DNA of 5,767 nt, taken from positions 1 through 5,767 of the forward strand of contig JAUWSP010000204.1 of NCBI GenBank assembly GCA_030610025.1. Reading direction: 5' to 3'. Of this stretch, positions 1-5,767 are shown in pieces. The position numbers were made by a program, and so were the translations under genes. The first letter of the stretch is position 1. Each line of letters begins with the position of its first letter. This DNA comes from Acidobacteriota bacterium (GTDB lineage Bacteria > Acidobacteriota > Thermoanaerobaculia > Multivoradales > JAHEKO01). Below the pieces are notes generated by a model that did not search any database, was not told the DNA's origin, and was given only the letters and a program-made list of their open reading frames with translations.

Positions 1-1
1 A

Positions 2-442
2 GAGGTTCGCTTCCAGGAGTCGGCGACGGTGAAGGCAGGAGAGCAGTCCGTCGTCGTCGACACAGACCTCGGCAGGCTGGGTCTGAGTATCTGCTACGAC
101 CTGCGCTTTTCGGGCCTCTACCAGCAGTTGCGAGACAAGGGAGCCGAGATCCTGACCGTCCCCTCGGCGTTTACCCTCACGACTGGAAAGGACCACTGGC
201 AGCCACTCCTCAGGGCGCGAGCGATCGAGAATCAGTGTTGGGTGCTGGCACCGGCGCAATATGGCAAGCACGACGATGTGGGCTTGAGGGAGAGCTATGG
301 GCACGCCATGATCCTCGATCCGTGGGGCCATGTCGTAGCCATGGCGGCCGACGGCCCAGGGCTCGCTCTGGCAGAGGTCGATCTGAGGCAGGTCCAACGC
401 GTCCGCCAGGCCAGTCCAGTGACCGACCACCGCCGACTCTAA
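2..442 (+). CDS. Nitrilase-superfamily carbon-nitrogen hydrolase, Nit / deaminated glutathione amidase type (C-terminal part, 5' truncated)
   Basis: The reading frame is open from the left edge to a TAA at 440-442, giving 146 visible residues of a family usually about 265-280 long, so roughly the first half is missing. The sequence GLSICYDLRF holds the catalytic cysteine (codon 92-94) of the Glu-Lys-Cys triad; the first Glu and the Lys must lie upstream of the window. The later blocks VPSAFT, LLRARAIENQ and SYGHAMILDPWG, and the ending DHRR, match the Nit1/YbeM branch, whose studied members hydrolyse deaminated glutathione to a 2-oxoacid and cysteinylglycine as metabolite repair in the cytosol. 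A GTG at 29 could act as a start in isolation, but family-like sequence continues upstream of it (FQESATV), so it is an internal codon. The gene converges on the phosphatase gene. Family assignment is firm; substrate is inferred from the branch, and other omega-amidase-like activities are possible. Confidence 0.9.
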   Translation, partial: EVRFQESATVKAGEQSVVVDTDLGRLGLSICYDLRFSGLYQQLRDKGAEILTVPSAFTLTTGKDHWQPLLRARAIENQCWVLAPAQYGKHDDVGLRESYGHAMILDPWGHVVAMAADGPGLALAEVDLRQVQRVRQASPVTDHRRL

Positions 443-492
443 AACCGGGGTACGGATCAGACCGCTGGTGTCCCTGGTCATCGGGATCCCCG
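441..492 (-). terminator. Weak candidate terminator for the minus-strand unit
   Basis: CGGGG at 446-450 can pair with CCCCG at 488-492, and inside it GACC (460-463) pairs with GGTC (476-479) around a 12-nt loop. Read on the minus strand, the fold is followed by GTTTT, the complement of the AAAA at 441-444 that overlaps the nitrilase stop codon. The position, 74 bp or more past the phosphatase stop, suits the end of that transcript. The stems are short and interrupted and the T-run has only four bases, so this is tentative. The remainder of the convergent gap (493-565) holds only a 4-bp CCGA/TCGG hairpin at 496-509 and nothing gene-like. Confidence 0.2.
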
Positions 493-565
493 TTACCGAG
501 ACAGTTCGGACTCTCAGTTCAGGATCCGGGTCACAATCCCCTACGCCCCTGCGCCCCTACACCCT

Positions 566-2593
566 TCAATTGCGTTTGACGATCACGAGCGTCTGATCGT
601 CGTCCTGCGGTGCTCCCGCGGTGAAACGATCCGTCGCCGAGCGAATCTGTTGCAGGATCTCCGCTGCCGAGTCCTGTCGGTGGTGGCGGATGACCTCGAC
701 TACAGCCTCGGTTCCGAGCTCGTCGCCGGCGGGATTCTTGGCTTCGAAGAAGCCATCCGAAAGGACCGCGAAGAGGTCTCCAGGAGCCAGGTGAACGGGT
801 GCCGGGATCTCGGTCTTCATGATCGGCAAGAGACCGAAGGGGATGGCGTTCGAGCTCAGTACTCGACAGCTGTCCTCAGCCGCGATGTAGTGGAGCAACG
901 GAGCCTGACCGGCGCTGAAGGAGGTCAGTGTCTGACTCGGACCATCGAGTAGCCCGATCCAGGCGGTGATGAATTTTTCCTGAGGCAGGTCTGCATGCAG
1001 TTGCTGATTGATCTTCTCGGCGATGCCTGACAGATCGGCACCAACGCGCACGGCCATGCGGATCATGGCGCGAAGCTGCATGACGGAAAGCGCCGGACCG
1101 ATCCCGTGCCCGGTAGCGTCGGCAAGCAGCAGCACAGCCCGATCGGCCCTACCGTCGGTGAGAGCAAAAGAGCCATCGGGAGCCTCCTGTAGCCCGATAA
1201 GGTCGTAGCTGTCGCCACCAGTCTCATCAGCTGGGCGATTCCAGGCGCTCAGGTCGAAGCCGGCGATCTCGGGCAGCCTTTCGGGCAGGGCGCTCTCCTG
1301 AATCCGGCGGGCCAGCTGCAGATCGTGCTCGAGCTTGAGCAGGGTCTCGAGGCCCGCTCTCATCTGGTCGTGAGCCGTCGCCAACTGCCTCACCTCGGTG
1401 ATCCTCGAGGCGATCGGAGGACCGGGCTCCAGATCTCCGGTGCTGATCCGTTCACTCTCATGAACCAGCGCTTCGATGGGTCGGCTGTAACGTTTCGCCA
1501 TGTTGGCGGCTCGCCAGGTGGCGAGTGCCAGCACGCCCAGCGTGATCGCGATCACCCAGTACCGCTGAGCTTTGAACCGCCCGAGGATGTCGTCTTCGGG
1601 AACCGAGACGCCGATGAGGAGCCGCTGATCCGGGGTCAGTTGATAGGGATGGACCTGACCCCACCAGGCCTCGCCCTCGCTCACCATGCGAATGGGCTTC
1701 TCCCACTGCTCCTCACTGCTCAGAAGCCTCTCGGAGGCATCGCGTGCGGCCTGGGACCCAAGCTCCCCTGGACGTTTGAGCAAGAGCTCTTCGACCTCGA
1801 CGAGGTCGTTCGAGCCCCGGGGGTCTCTGGGCACCCCGATCAGGCGGTTGTCTTCGGTCAGGACGAAGACGGATCCGCCTTCGAGCAGCTTGATAGAGCT
1901 GGTGAAGCGGGAGATCTCGGTCAGCGAGATATCCATGCCTACGACACTGATTCCGCCAGCCTGGTTCCGGAAAGCGCCGGAGGCGGTGATGCCGGGTTTG
2001 CCGGTGCTGAAGAAGAGATAGGGCTCAGTCCATTGGACGCCCGGCAGATCTCCTTGTTGCTCGGCCACCTCGAGCTCCTCGACAGAGCTCGAGTACCAGG
2101 GGCGCGTCCGTGGGTCGTACTCGAGGACTTCCTCCCGGCTCGTGAGCTCCGAGCCGTCCCTGTCCCAGTCCTGGAGGAGGGCCTTCTCTCCCCATTCGTC
2201 GGGTCGTATCTGTCGAGTAGCCCAACCCTCGTCTGTGGCTCGAAGCGAGAGCTCTCGACCTCGGTCATCGGCGACGAAGACCGCCGAGCTCCAGGGGATC
2301 TCCTGCAGCAACGGTGTCATCAGCCGACGTAGCTGTTGCGGATCGTCGATGTCGATGACGCCGCCCCGCCCCCAGGCTCGGAGCCCCTCCACCTGTCGGG
2401 TGACCGGCTCGAAGAAACTTCGGAGCTTGACGTCGGTACGCCGGCTGGCCTGTTGGATGAGGGAGCCGGAGAGGTCCATCACAGCCCCTCTGGTTCTGAG
2501 TGCCATCATGGTGACGATGGCGGCGCCCAGCAGCAGGACGATGGCCACCAGATTGGTGAGAAGGCTGCGGCGGATCGAGATGTTCTTCGTCAA
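566..2593 (-). CDS. Membrane sensor serine phosphatase: Cache - HAMP - SpoIIE/PP2C (RsbU/RsbP-like)
   Basis: The protein has 675 residues. A membrane helix at about 11-32 is followed by a periplasmic region (about 33-340) with the dCache hallmarks DPRTRPWY (160-167) and EPYLFFSTGKPG (190-201). A second membrane helix lies at about 345-361. A HAMP domain follows at about 362-415 (RPI at 371, GDLE at 386), then a signalling helix with LARRIQESALP (427-437), and a SpoIIE-type PP2C domain to the C terminus. The metal-binding acidic residues are all present: GGDSYD (D461, D464), ADATGHG (D492), SDGFFEAKNP (D613) and DDDQT (D664-666), so the enzyme should be active. Relatives dephosphorylate a phosphoserine on STAS-domain anti-anti-sigma factors; the ligand and partner here are unknown. 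The start is a TTG with GAGGA seven bases upstream and an in-frame TAA two codons before it. The next ATG (residue 29) would remove the first membrane helix. It is last in a three-gene minus-strand unit, 46 bp after the aminotransferase. Confidence 0.93.
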   Translation of the reverse strand: MTKNISIRRSLLTNLVAIVLLLGAAIVTMMALRTRGAVMDLSGSLIQQASRRTDVKLRSFFEPVTRQVEGLRAWGRGGVIDIDDPQQLRRLMTPLLQEIPWSSAVFVADDRGRELSLRATDEGWATRQIRPDEWGEKALLQDWDRDGSELTSREEVLEYDPRTRPWYSSSVEELEVAEQQGDLPGVQWTEPYLFFSTGKPGITASGAFRNQAGGISVVGMDISLTEISRFTSSIKLLEGGSVFVLTEDNRLIGVPRDPRGSNDLVEVEELLLKRPGELGSQAARDASERLLSSEEQWEKPIRMVSEGEAWWGQVHPYQLTPDQRLLIGVSVPEDDILGRFKAQRYWVIAITLGVLALATWRAANMAKRYSRPIEALVHESERISTGDLEPGPPIASRITEVRQLATAHDQMRAGLETLLKLEHDLQLARRIQESALPERLPEIAGFDLSAWNRPADETGGDSYDLIGLQEAPDGSFALTDGRADRAVLLLADATGHGIGPALSVMQLRAMIRMAVRVGADLSGIAEKINQQLHADLPQEKFITAWIGLLDGPSQTLTSFSAGQAPLLHYIAAEDSCRVLSSNAIPFGLLPIMKTEIPAPVHLAPGDLFAVLSDGFFEAKNPAGDELGTEAVVEVIRHHRQDSAAEILQQIRSATDRFTAGAPQDDDQTLVIVKRN

Positions 2594-2600
2594 GCGTTAT

Positions 2601-2605
2601 TCCTC
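2601..2605 (-). promoter_or_regulatory. Shine-Dalgarno deciding the TTG start of the phosphatase
   Basis: On the minus strand GAGGA is followed by ATAACGC and then TTG, a seven-base spacing. An in-frame TAA overlaps this stretch, so the frame cannot begin earlier, and a later start would lose the first membrane helix. Confidence 0.6.
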
Positions 2606-2639
2606 GGGAGACTCGGTCTCTGATGCCCTTACCCTATTG

Positions 2640-3800
2640 CTACTTCGGCACTCTACCCAGTATTTCAGCGAGAACGCCGATCCCCCGCTCTACGATCTCG
2701 GGAGGAGCCGCGGTGTAGCAGACCCGGATATGAGTGGGGTAGGGACCGAAGCTGGGACCTGGAGCCACGAACAATCCCCGGTCGACACAAGCTTCCAGGA
2801 AGCCCATCAATCCCCGAGGGTCCAGATGGTCGGCCACGTCCAGGAACAGGAAGGTGCTGCCCTGGGGCCGCGCCACACCCAAAGTGTCGGCCGCCGCATT
2901 GCCCAGAGCGCGATATTGCCTGCGCGCCCGCTCCACCCAGGGATCACCCAGGCCCTGAATTGCCTTGAGGGCGGCCAGTTGGGATGCGGTGGGCGTCGAG
3001 TAGAAGGTGTGGGTGCTGATCTTGCGGAGTTGAGCCACCGCCGCCTCTGGGCCGACGACGTAGCCGCAGCGATTGCCAGCCATTCCATAAGCCTTGGAGA
3101 AGGAGTGCACAGAAAAAGCCCGCTCTGGAGCCATGGGGCGAGTGTAGGCATGCTCGCCCTCGTAGACGTAGTCTTCGTAGACCTCGTCAGCGATCAGCCA
3201 GAGGTCGTGCCGGGCGCACCACCCGGCGAGGGATTCGAGCCAGTCCGGAGGGATGACCCGCCCCGTAGGATTGTTCGGTGTGCTGAGGTAGAGGGCCACG
3301 GTCCTGTCGGTCAGATACGGGGTGACGATCTCGACGGCGGAGTCCGCCGAGTCGGCCCGATCGATAAATGGGACGGCCACTGGAAGGCCGTGGAACGACT
3401 GCACGATGCCGGCGATCAGTGGCCAGTGGGGCGCCAGAATGAGGACCTCGTCTCGAGGCTCGACGAGGGCGCCGATCACGGCTCCGAGGGCGCCGGTGGC
3501 GCCGGCAGCTACCAGGACGTTGTCCCGATGGGTGGGGACCCCGGTCCGCTCGACGGTCCGCTCGACGATGGCATCCAGCAGCTCTGGTAGCCCCTGGGGC
3601 CTGGAGTAGCGGTGCATGCCTGGATGGTCCCTCACTCGAAGGTCCTCCATGCGTAAGCCCTCTGCCGGCTCCATCCAGGTATCGCCGATGTGCAGTGGAT
3701 AGACCTCGCCTTCGAGAGCGGACAGCTTGTGGGCCAGGGCCGTGTAGATGGAGCCTTCGATCTGGGCGACCGAAGGAGCGAACCGTGGGAATCGGGGCAT
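2640..3800 (-). CDS. Class I/II (fold type I) pyridoxal-phosphate-dependent aminotransferase
   Basis: Counted from the ATG at 3800 the protein has 386 residues, normal for the family. Visible landmarks are the cofactor loop GATGAL (near 100), NNPTG (N176-N177), the ADEVYEDYVY block with D205 contacting the pyridine nitrogen and Y208, the Schiff-base lysine in SFSKAYGMAGNR (K236, R244), and IRVCY with R359 that binds the substrate carboxylate. It should transfer an amino group between an amino acid and a 2-oxoacid in the cytosol; the specific substrate cannot be read from the sequence. A TTG at 3839 gives a 13-residue longer form, but it would overlap the upstream thioesterase by 17 bp. MPRFPRFAP at the ATG looks like a natural family start. 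No clear Shine-Dalgarno precedes the ATG, so translational coupling to the thioesterase (22-bp gap) is possible. The stop is TAG. A perfect 12-bp tandem repeat lies at 3543-3566. Confidence 0.93.
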   Translation of the reverse strand: MPRFPRFAPSVAQIEGSIYTALAHKLSALEGEVYPLHIGDTWMEPAEGLRMEDLRVRDHPGMHRYSRPQGLPELLDAIVERTVERTGVPTHRDNVLVAAGATGALGAVIGALVEPRDEVLILAPHWPLIAGIVQSFHGLPVAVPFIDRADSADSAVEIVTPYLTDRTVALYLSTPNNPTGRVIPPDWLESLAGWCARHDLWLIADEVYEDYVYEGEHAYTRPMAPERAFSVHSFSKAYGMAGNRCGYVVGPEAAVAQLRKISTHTFYSTPTASQLAALKAIQGLGDPWVERARRQYRALGNAAADTLGVARPQGSTFLFLDVADHLDPRGLMGFLEACVDRGLFVAPGPSFGPYPTHIRVCYTAAPPEIVERGIGVLAEILGRVPK

Positions 3801-3822
3801 GAGTCTGGAGAGCCGGTGGCAA

Positions 3823-4305
3823 TCAGGTTCTGGGGCCAACGGCCCACCGGGCGGTAAAGCGAGCCACCCTGGCGCCGGTCTGGTCTTCCAGGGTGGCCTC
3901 CACCTCGTACTCTCTCTGTTCCGCGGTCTCAGGTGTCGGTGCCCGACCCTCTGCGACGATCTCGCCGCGAGCTTTCTTCATGAACTCGATGGTGAAATGT
4001 ACAGGGATCCCCCTTAGGTGCGGTGGCATGGCCGCCGTCATTGCGAGGCCGCTGGCCAGCTCGCCCAGGTTGGTCATGGCCACGGCATGGATCGAGTCGA
4101 AGTGGTTTCTCACGCGGTGCCGATCACCCATCCGCACCTTCGCGTACCCGGCGCTCAACTCCTCGACCCTGGCTTTGATGGTTCCAGAGTACGGCACCTT
4201 CCAGCGAAGTGCATAGCTGAACAGGGCTTTTCCGGCCGGCAGGCTACAGGCGCGGTTCCAGAGGGCGAGGAGACTGTTGTTGGGTGTCGTCTCGGTCGCT
4301 GGCAT
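3823..4305 (-). CDS. Hotdog-fold DUF4442 / PaaI-like thioesterase family protein
   Basis: The product has 160 residues, the usual size of a single hotdog domain. The central stretch at about 64-89, containing RNHFDSIHA (66-74) and TNLGELASGLAM (78-89), is the hotdog helix and preceding loop of the DUF4442 group, with N67, H68, N79 and E82 as candidate active-site residues. Basic FMKKARGEI (108-116) and the strands to the end complete the fold. Relatives are grouped with acyl-CoA thioesterases that hydrolyse a thioester to free acid and CoA; the DUF4442 substrate is not established, so this is a fold-based prediction. The ATG at 4305 is preferred because AAGGAG lies ten bases, and a second GGAG five bases, upstream. 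A GTG at 4362 would add 19 low-complexity polar residues and place the candidate promoter inside the gene. It is first in the minus-strand unit, divergent from the Nudix-MBL gene. Confidence 0.85.
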   Translation of the reverse strand: MPATETTPNNSLLALWNRACSLPAGKALFSYALRWKVPYSGTIKARVEELSAGYAKVRMGDRHRVRNHFDSIHAVAMTNLGELASGLAMTAAMPPHLRGIPVHFTIEFMKKARGEIVAEGRAPTPETAEQREYEVEATLEDQTGARVARFTARWAVGPRT

Positions 4306-4310
4306 TGGGG

Positions 4311-4321
4311 CTCCGCTCCTT
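4311..4321 (-). promoter_or_regulatory. Shine-Dalgarno deciding the ATG start of the DUF4442 gene
   Basis: The minus strand reads AAGGAG (4316-4321) and then GGAG (4311-4314), ten and five bases before the ATG at 4305. This is the strongest ribosome-binding signal in the window and favours the 160-residue form over the GTG start at 4362. Confidence 0.65.
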
Positions 4322-4340
4322 CCTGTCTTGTCTGTGCCGC

Positions 4341-4370
4341 AATCTACCCTCTGAGTGTCCACTGGATCAA
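4341..4370 (-). promoter_or_regulatory. Candidate sigma-70-like promoter for the minus-strand unit
   Basis: On the minus strand TTGATC (4365-4370) is separated by 18 bases from TAGATT (4341-4346). Each box matches the sigma-70 consensus at four of six positions. A start point about seven bases further on would leave a leader of roughly 28 bases containing the AAGGAG site. It fits the expected location in the divergent gap, but two four-of-six boxes arise often by chance. Confidence 0.3.
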
Positions 4371-4373
4371 CCG

Positions 4374-4404
4374 TTGCTCATCTGCTGACATCCTGTGTTA
4401 TAAG
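4374..4404 (+). promoter_or_regulatory. Weak candidate promoter for the Nudix-MBL gene, possibly leaderless
   Basis: TATAAG (4399-4404) matches the -10 consensus at five of six positions, and TTGCTC (4374-4379) is a poor -35 with a long 19-base spacer. The -10 box ends only nine bases before the ATG at 4414, so transcription would start at or just before the start codon. That agrees with the lack of a convincing Shine-Dalgarno there. It overlaps the back side of the divergent promoter region. Confidence 0.2.
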
Positions 4405-4413
4405 GCAGACAGC

Positions 4414-5767
4414 ATGACAGACAGTGGCCTCTACGAACGGGTGTTGGAACAGATCGAGAAGGGAGCCAGCCTGCCCCGACCCAGGCCGCCGCGGGCTTCG
4501 GCCTCCGTTGTCCCCTGGCGCGAAACGGCCGAGGGTCTGGAGGTCTACTGGATCCAGCGAGCCGAGAGCCTTCGATTCATGGGAGGTTGGCACGCCTTCC
4601 CCGGCGGTGGGTTGTCCCGCCAGGACCCCGAGATCGAATTCACCGGCAGGCCCCAGAGGCTTGCCGAGGCTCCACCCGACGGCGCTCTGCCGGAGGCGGT
4701 GCTCGATGGGGTCCTCGACCTGGGTCCGATCGACCCGCCTGGGCTGCTGATCTGTGCCGTGAGAGAGCTCTTCGAGGAGACGGGCCTGATGCTCTGTTCC
4801 CCAGACCTCGAGGCGTACGCTGACGACAGTCTGACGAATCAATTGCGCGTCCTTCGTCGAGAGCTGCTATCCAAGGAAACAGACTTCGCCGGCTTGCTTT
4901 CAAGCGCCAATCTGTTGCCGGCGGTCTCCGCGCTCGTCTACGCCGGCCGCTGGCTGACACCGCCTCTGGGTCCGGTGCGATTCGACAATCGGTTCTTCCT
5001 TCTGAACTGGCAGGGTACACGAGCGGTTCAACCCGAGATCATCGAGGGAGAAGTCGAGTCGGGAGAGTGGGTGCGCCCGGCGGTCGCTCTCGAGAGGTGG
5101 AGAGATGGGGAGGTTCTCGCCGCGCCTCCGATTCTCCACATCCTGGAGGTCTTAGATCAGGAAGGCCCAGTTGCTGGTGTCGAGCGCCTGCACCGGCCGG
5201 AGGAGCGCAATCTGGGTCCGTACCGGCGAATCGAGTTCCGTCCGGGAGTGCTGCTGTTTCCTCTACGGACTCCGACGCTGCCCCCAGCCTCCTATACCAA
5301 CGCCTATCTTCTGGGGACTGGTGAGTGCATCCTGGTCGATCCTGGCTCGCCGTTCGAGGAGGAGGTCGGGCGCCTGAGGAGGGGGCTCGAAGCCGCCGAG
5401 CACCAACTCGGACGACGGGTTACCGCCATCTGGTTGACGCATCACCACCCGGATCATGTGGGAGGAGTGGAGCCACTTCGCGATGCTCTGAGGGTTCCGG
5501 TGCTGGCCCATCCCGCTACCGCGGCGCGGTTGCAGGATCGTGGCTTGAAGGTCGATGGCGAGCTGCTGGAGGATCAACGGATCACCCTGGCGGGCGACCC
5601 GCCCGTTGAACTTCGGGTTCTCCACACACCTGGGCATGCGCGTGGGCATCTTTGCTTCCTGCTGGAAAGGGACGGCTCCCTGGTAGCGGGTGACATGGTG
5701 GCCGGCTTCGGGACCATCGTCATCGACCCGCCTGAAGGCGACATGAGCGCCTATCTGAAGTCGCTCC
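4414..5767 (+). CDS. Nudix hydrolase fused to LACTB2-like metallo-beta-lactamase-fold hydrolase (3' truncated)
   Basis: One uninterrupted frame of 451 codons runs from the ATG off the right edge. Residues 1 to about 250 form a Nudix domain: RAESLRFMGGWHAFPGGG (49-66) and AVRELFEETGL (115-125, with R117, E118, E121, E122 as metal ligands). The two halves of the Nudix box are separated by about 38 extra residues, as in the NUDT19/RP2 type. The spacing R-A-x3-R-x3-G-x3-FPGG resembles the CoA-pyrophosphatase signature. From about 275 an MBL fold follows: TNAYLLGTGECILVDPGS (295-312), HHHPDH (343-348), HTPGHARGH (404-412) and GDMVAGFGT (426-434, D427). The FGTIVIDPPEGD-type segment after the aspartate resembles LACTB2, a single-strand-specific endoribonuclease. 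All visible metal ligands are intact, so both domains should be active. The C-terminal part, in LACTB2 a winged-helix region, lies beyond the window. No in-frame ATG, GTG or TTG is found in the short region upstream, and the Shine-Dalgarno is weak. Substrates are unproven. Confidence 0.9.
   Translation, partial: MTDSGLYERVLEQIEKGASLPRPRPPRASASVVPWRETAEGLEVYWIQRAESLRFMGGWHAFPGGGLSRQDPEIEFTGRPQRLAEAPPDGALPEAVLDGVLDLGPIDPPGLLICAVRELFEETGLMLCSPDLEAYADDSLTNQLRVLRRELLSKETDFAGLLSSANLLPAVSALVYAGRWLTPPLGPVRFDNRFFLLNWQGTRAVQPEIIEGEVESGEWVRPAVALERWRDGEVLAAPPILHILEVLDQEGPVAGVERLHRPEERNLGPYRRIEFRPGVLLFPLRTPTLPPASYTNAYLLGTGECILVDPGSPFEEEVGRLRRGLEAAEHQLGRRVTAIWLTHHHPDHVGGVEPLRDALRVPVLAHPATAARLQDRGLKVDGELLEDQRITLAGDPPVELRVLHTPGHARGHLCFLLERDGSLVAGDMVAGFGTIVIDPPEGDMSAYLKSL

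Noticed and set aside
493..565. Possible small RNA or small gene in the convergent gap
   Set aside because: The stretch is short, has no promoter-like boxes, only a 4-bp hairpin, and no convincing start with a Shine-Dalgarno.
1325..2332. A 335-residue plus-strand open frame opposite the Cache/HAMP region of the phosphatase
   Set aside because: It is antisense to the firmly supported phosphatase, has no recognisable fold, and its composition looks like a complement of the real coding frame.
3491..3509. Repeated GGCGCCGG motif in the aminotransferase gene
   Set aside because: It simply encodes the Gly/Ala-rich cofactor loop (GATGALGA) with GC-rich codons.
2142..3590. A 482-residue open frame on the plus strand spanning the phosphatase start and most of the aminotransferase
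   Set aside because: It is antisense to two genes with intact family motifs, has low-complexity Arg/Ser/Gly/Pro-rich sequence with no recognisable domain, and long shadow frames are usual in high-GC DNA.
3801..3839. TTG at 3839 as the aminotransferase start
   Set aside because: It would overlap the upstream gene by 17 bp and add a 13-residue tail unlike the family; the ATG at 3800 gives a natural N terminus. It is not excluded, because neither start has a strong Shine-Dalgarno.
4306..4362. GTG at 4362 as the DUF4442 gene start
   Set aside because: The added 19 residues look non-conserved, and the ATG at 4305 has a strong AAGGAG site correctly placed, with a candidate promoter upstream.
4378..5020. 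Two minus-strand open frames (154 and 126 residues) and several short plus-strand frames overlapping the Nudix gene
   Set aside because: The plus-strand frame starting at 4414 explains the region with a Nudix domain; the others are shadows without motifs.
5263..5649. A 128-residue minus-strand open frame opposite the MBL domain
   Set aside because: It lies opposite the zinc-binding motifs of the MBL domain and shows no family-like sequence.

Overview
The window is a gene-dense, high-GC bacterial chromosomal stretch carrying five protein genes, two of them cut by the window edges. I see no tRNA or rRNA, CRISPR array, insertion sequence, integrase or other sign of a mobile element. The organism cannot be named from this sequence. 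High GC, a TTG start, a Cache-HAMP-PP2C phosphatase and a Nudix/metallo-beta-lactamase fusion would fit an Acidobacteriota- or Myxococcota-like soil or marine bacterium, but that is only an impression.

Layout. (1) Positions 2-442, plus strand: the C-terminal half of a nitrilase-superfamily amidase of the Nit / deaminated-glutathione-amidase type, open at the left edge. (2) Positions 443-565: a short convergent intergenic region with one weak terminator-like fold. (3) Positions 566-4305, minus strand: three genes in one direction, read in the order DUF4442 hotdog thioesterase-like protein (3823-4305), class I/II PLP aminotransferase (2640-3800), and membrane-bound Cache-HAMP-SpoIIE serine phosphatase (566-2593). 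The gaps are 22 bp and 46 bp, so they probably form one transcription unit. (4) Positions 4306-4413: a divergent promoter region with a reasonable candidate promoter and Shine-Dalgarno for the minus-strand unit, and a weaker, possibly leaderless, promoter for the plus-strand gene. (5) From 4414 to beyond the right edge, plus strand: a long open frame encoding an N-terminal Nudix hydrolase domain with a split Nudix box, fused to a LACTB2-like metallo-beta-lactamase domain.

How they may work together. The phosphatase is a typical output module of bacterial partner-switching: a periplasmic Cache sensor controls a cytoplasmic PP2C domain that would dephosphorylate an anti-anti-sigma (STAS) protein. 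No STAS protein or anti-sigma kinase is present here. The other genes look metabolic: amidase clean-up of deaminated glutathione, amino-group transfer, acyl-CoA thioester hydrolysis, and Nudix hydrolysis, possibly of CoA-type substrates. A loose theme of CoA and metabolite repair on both sides of the divergent promoter is plausible but is inference. The most noteworthy item is the Nudix-MBL fusion. The rest looks like ordinary chromosomal content, and I do not see a clearly new multi-gene system.
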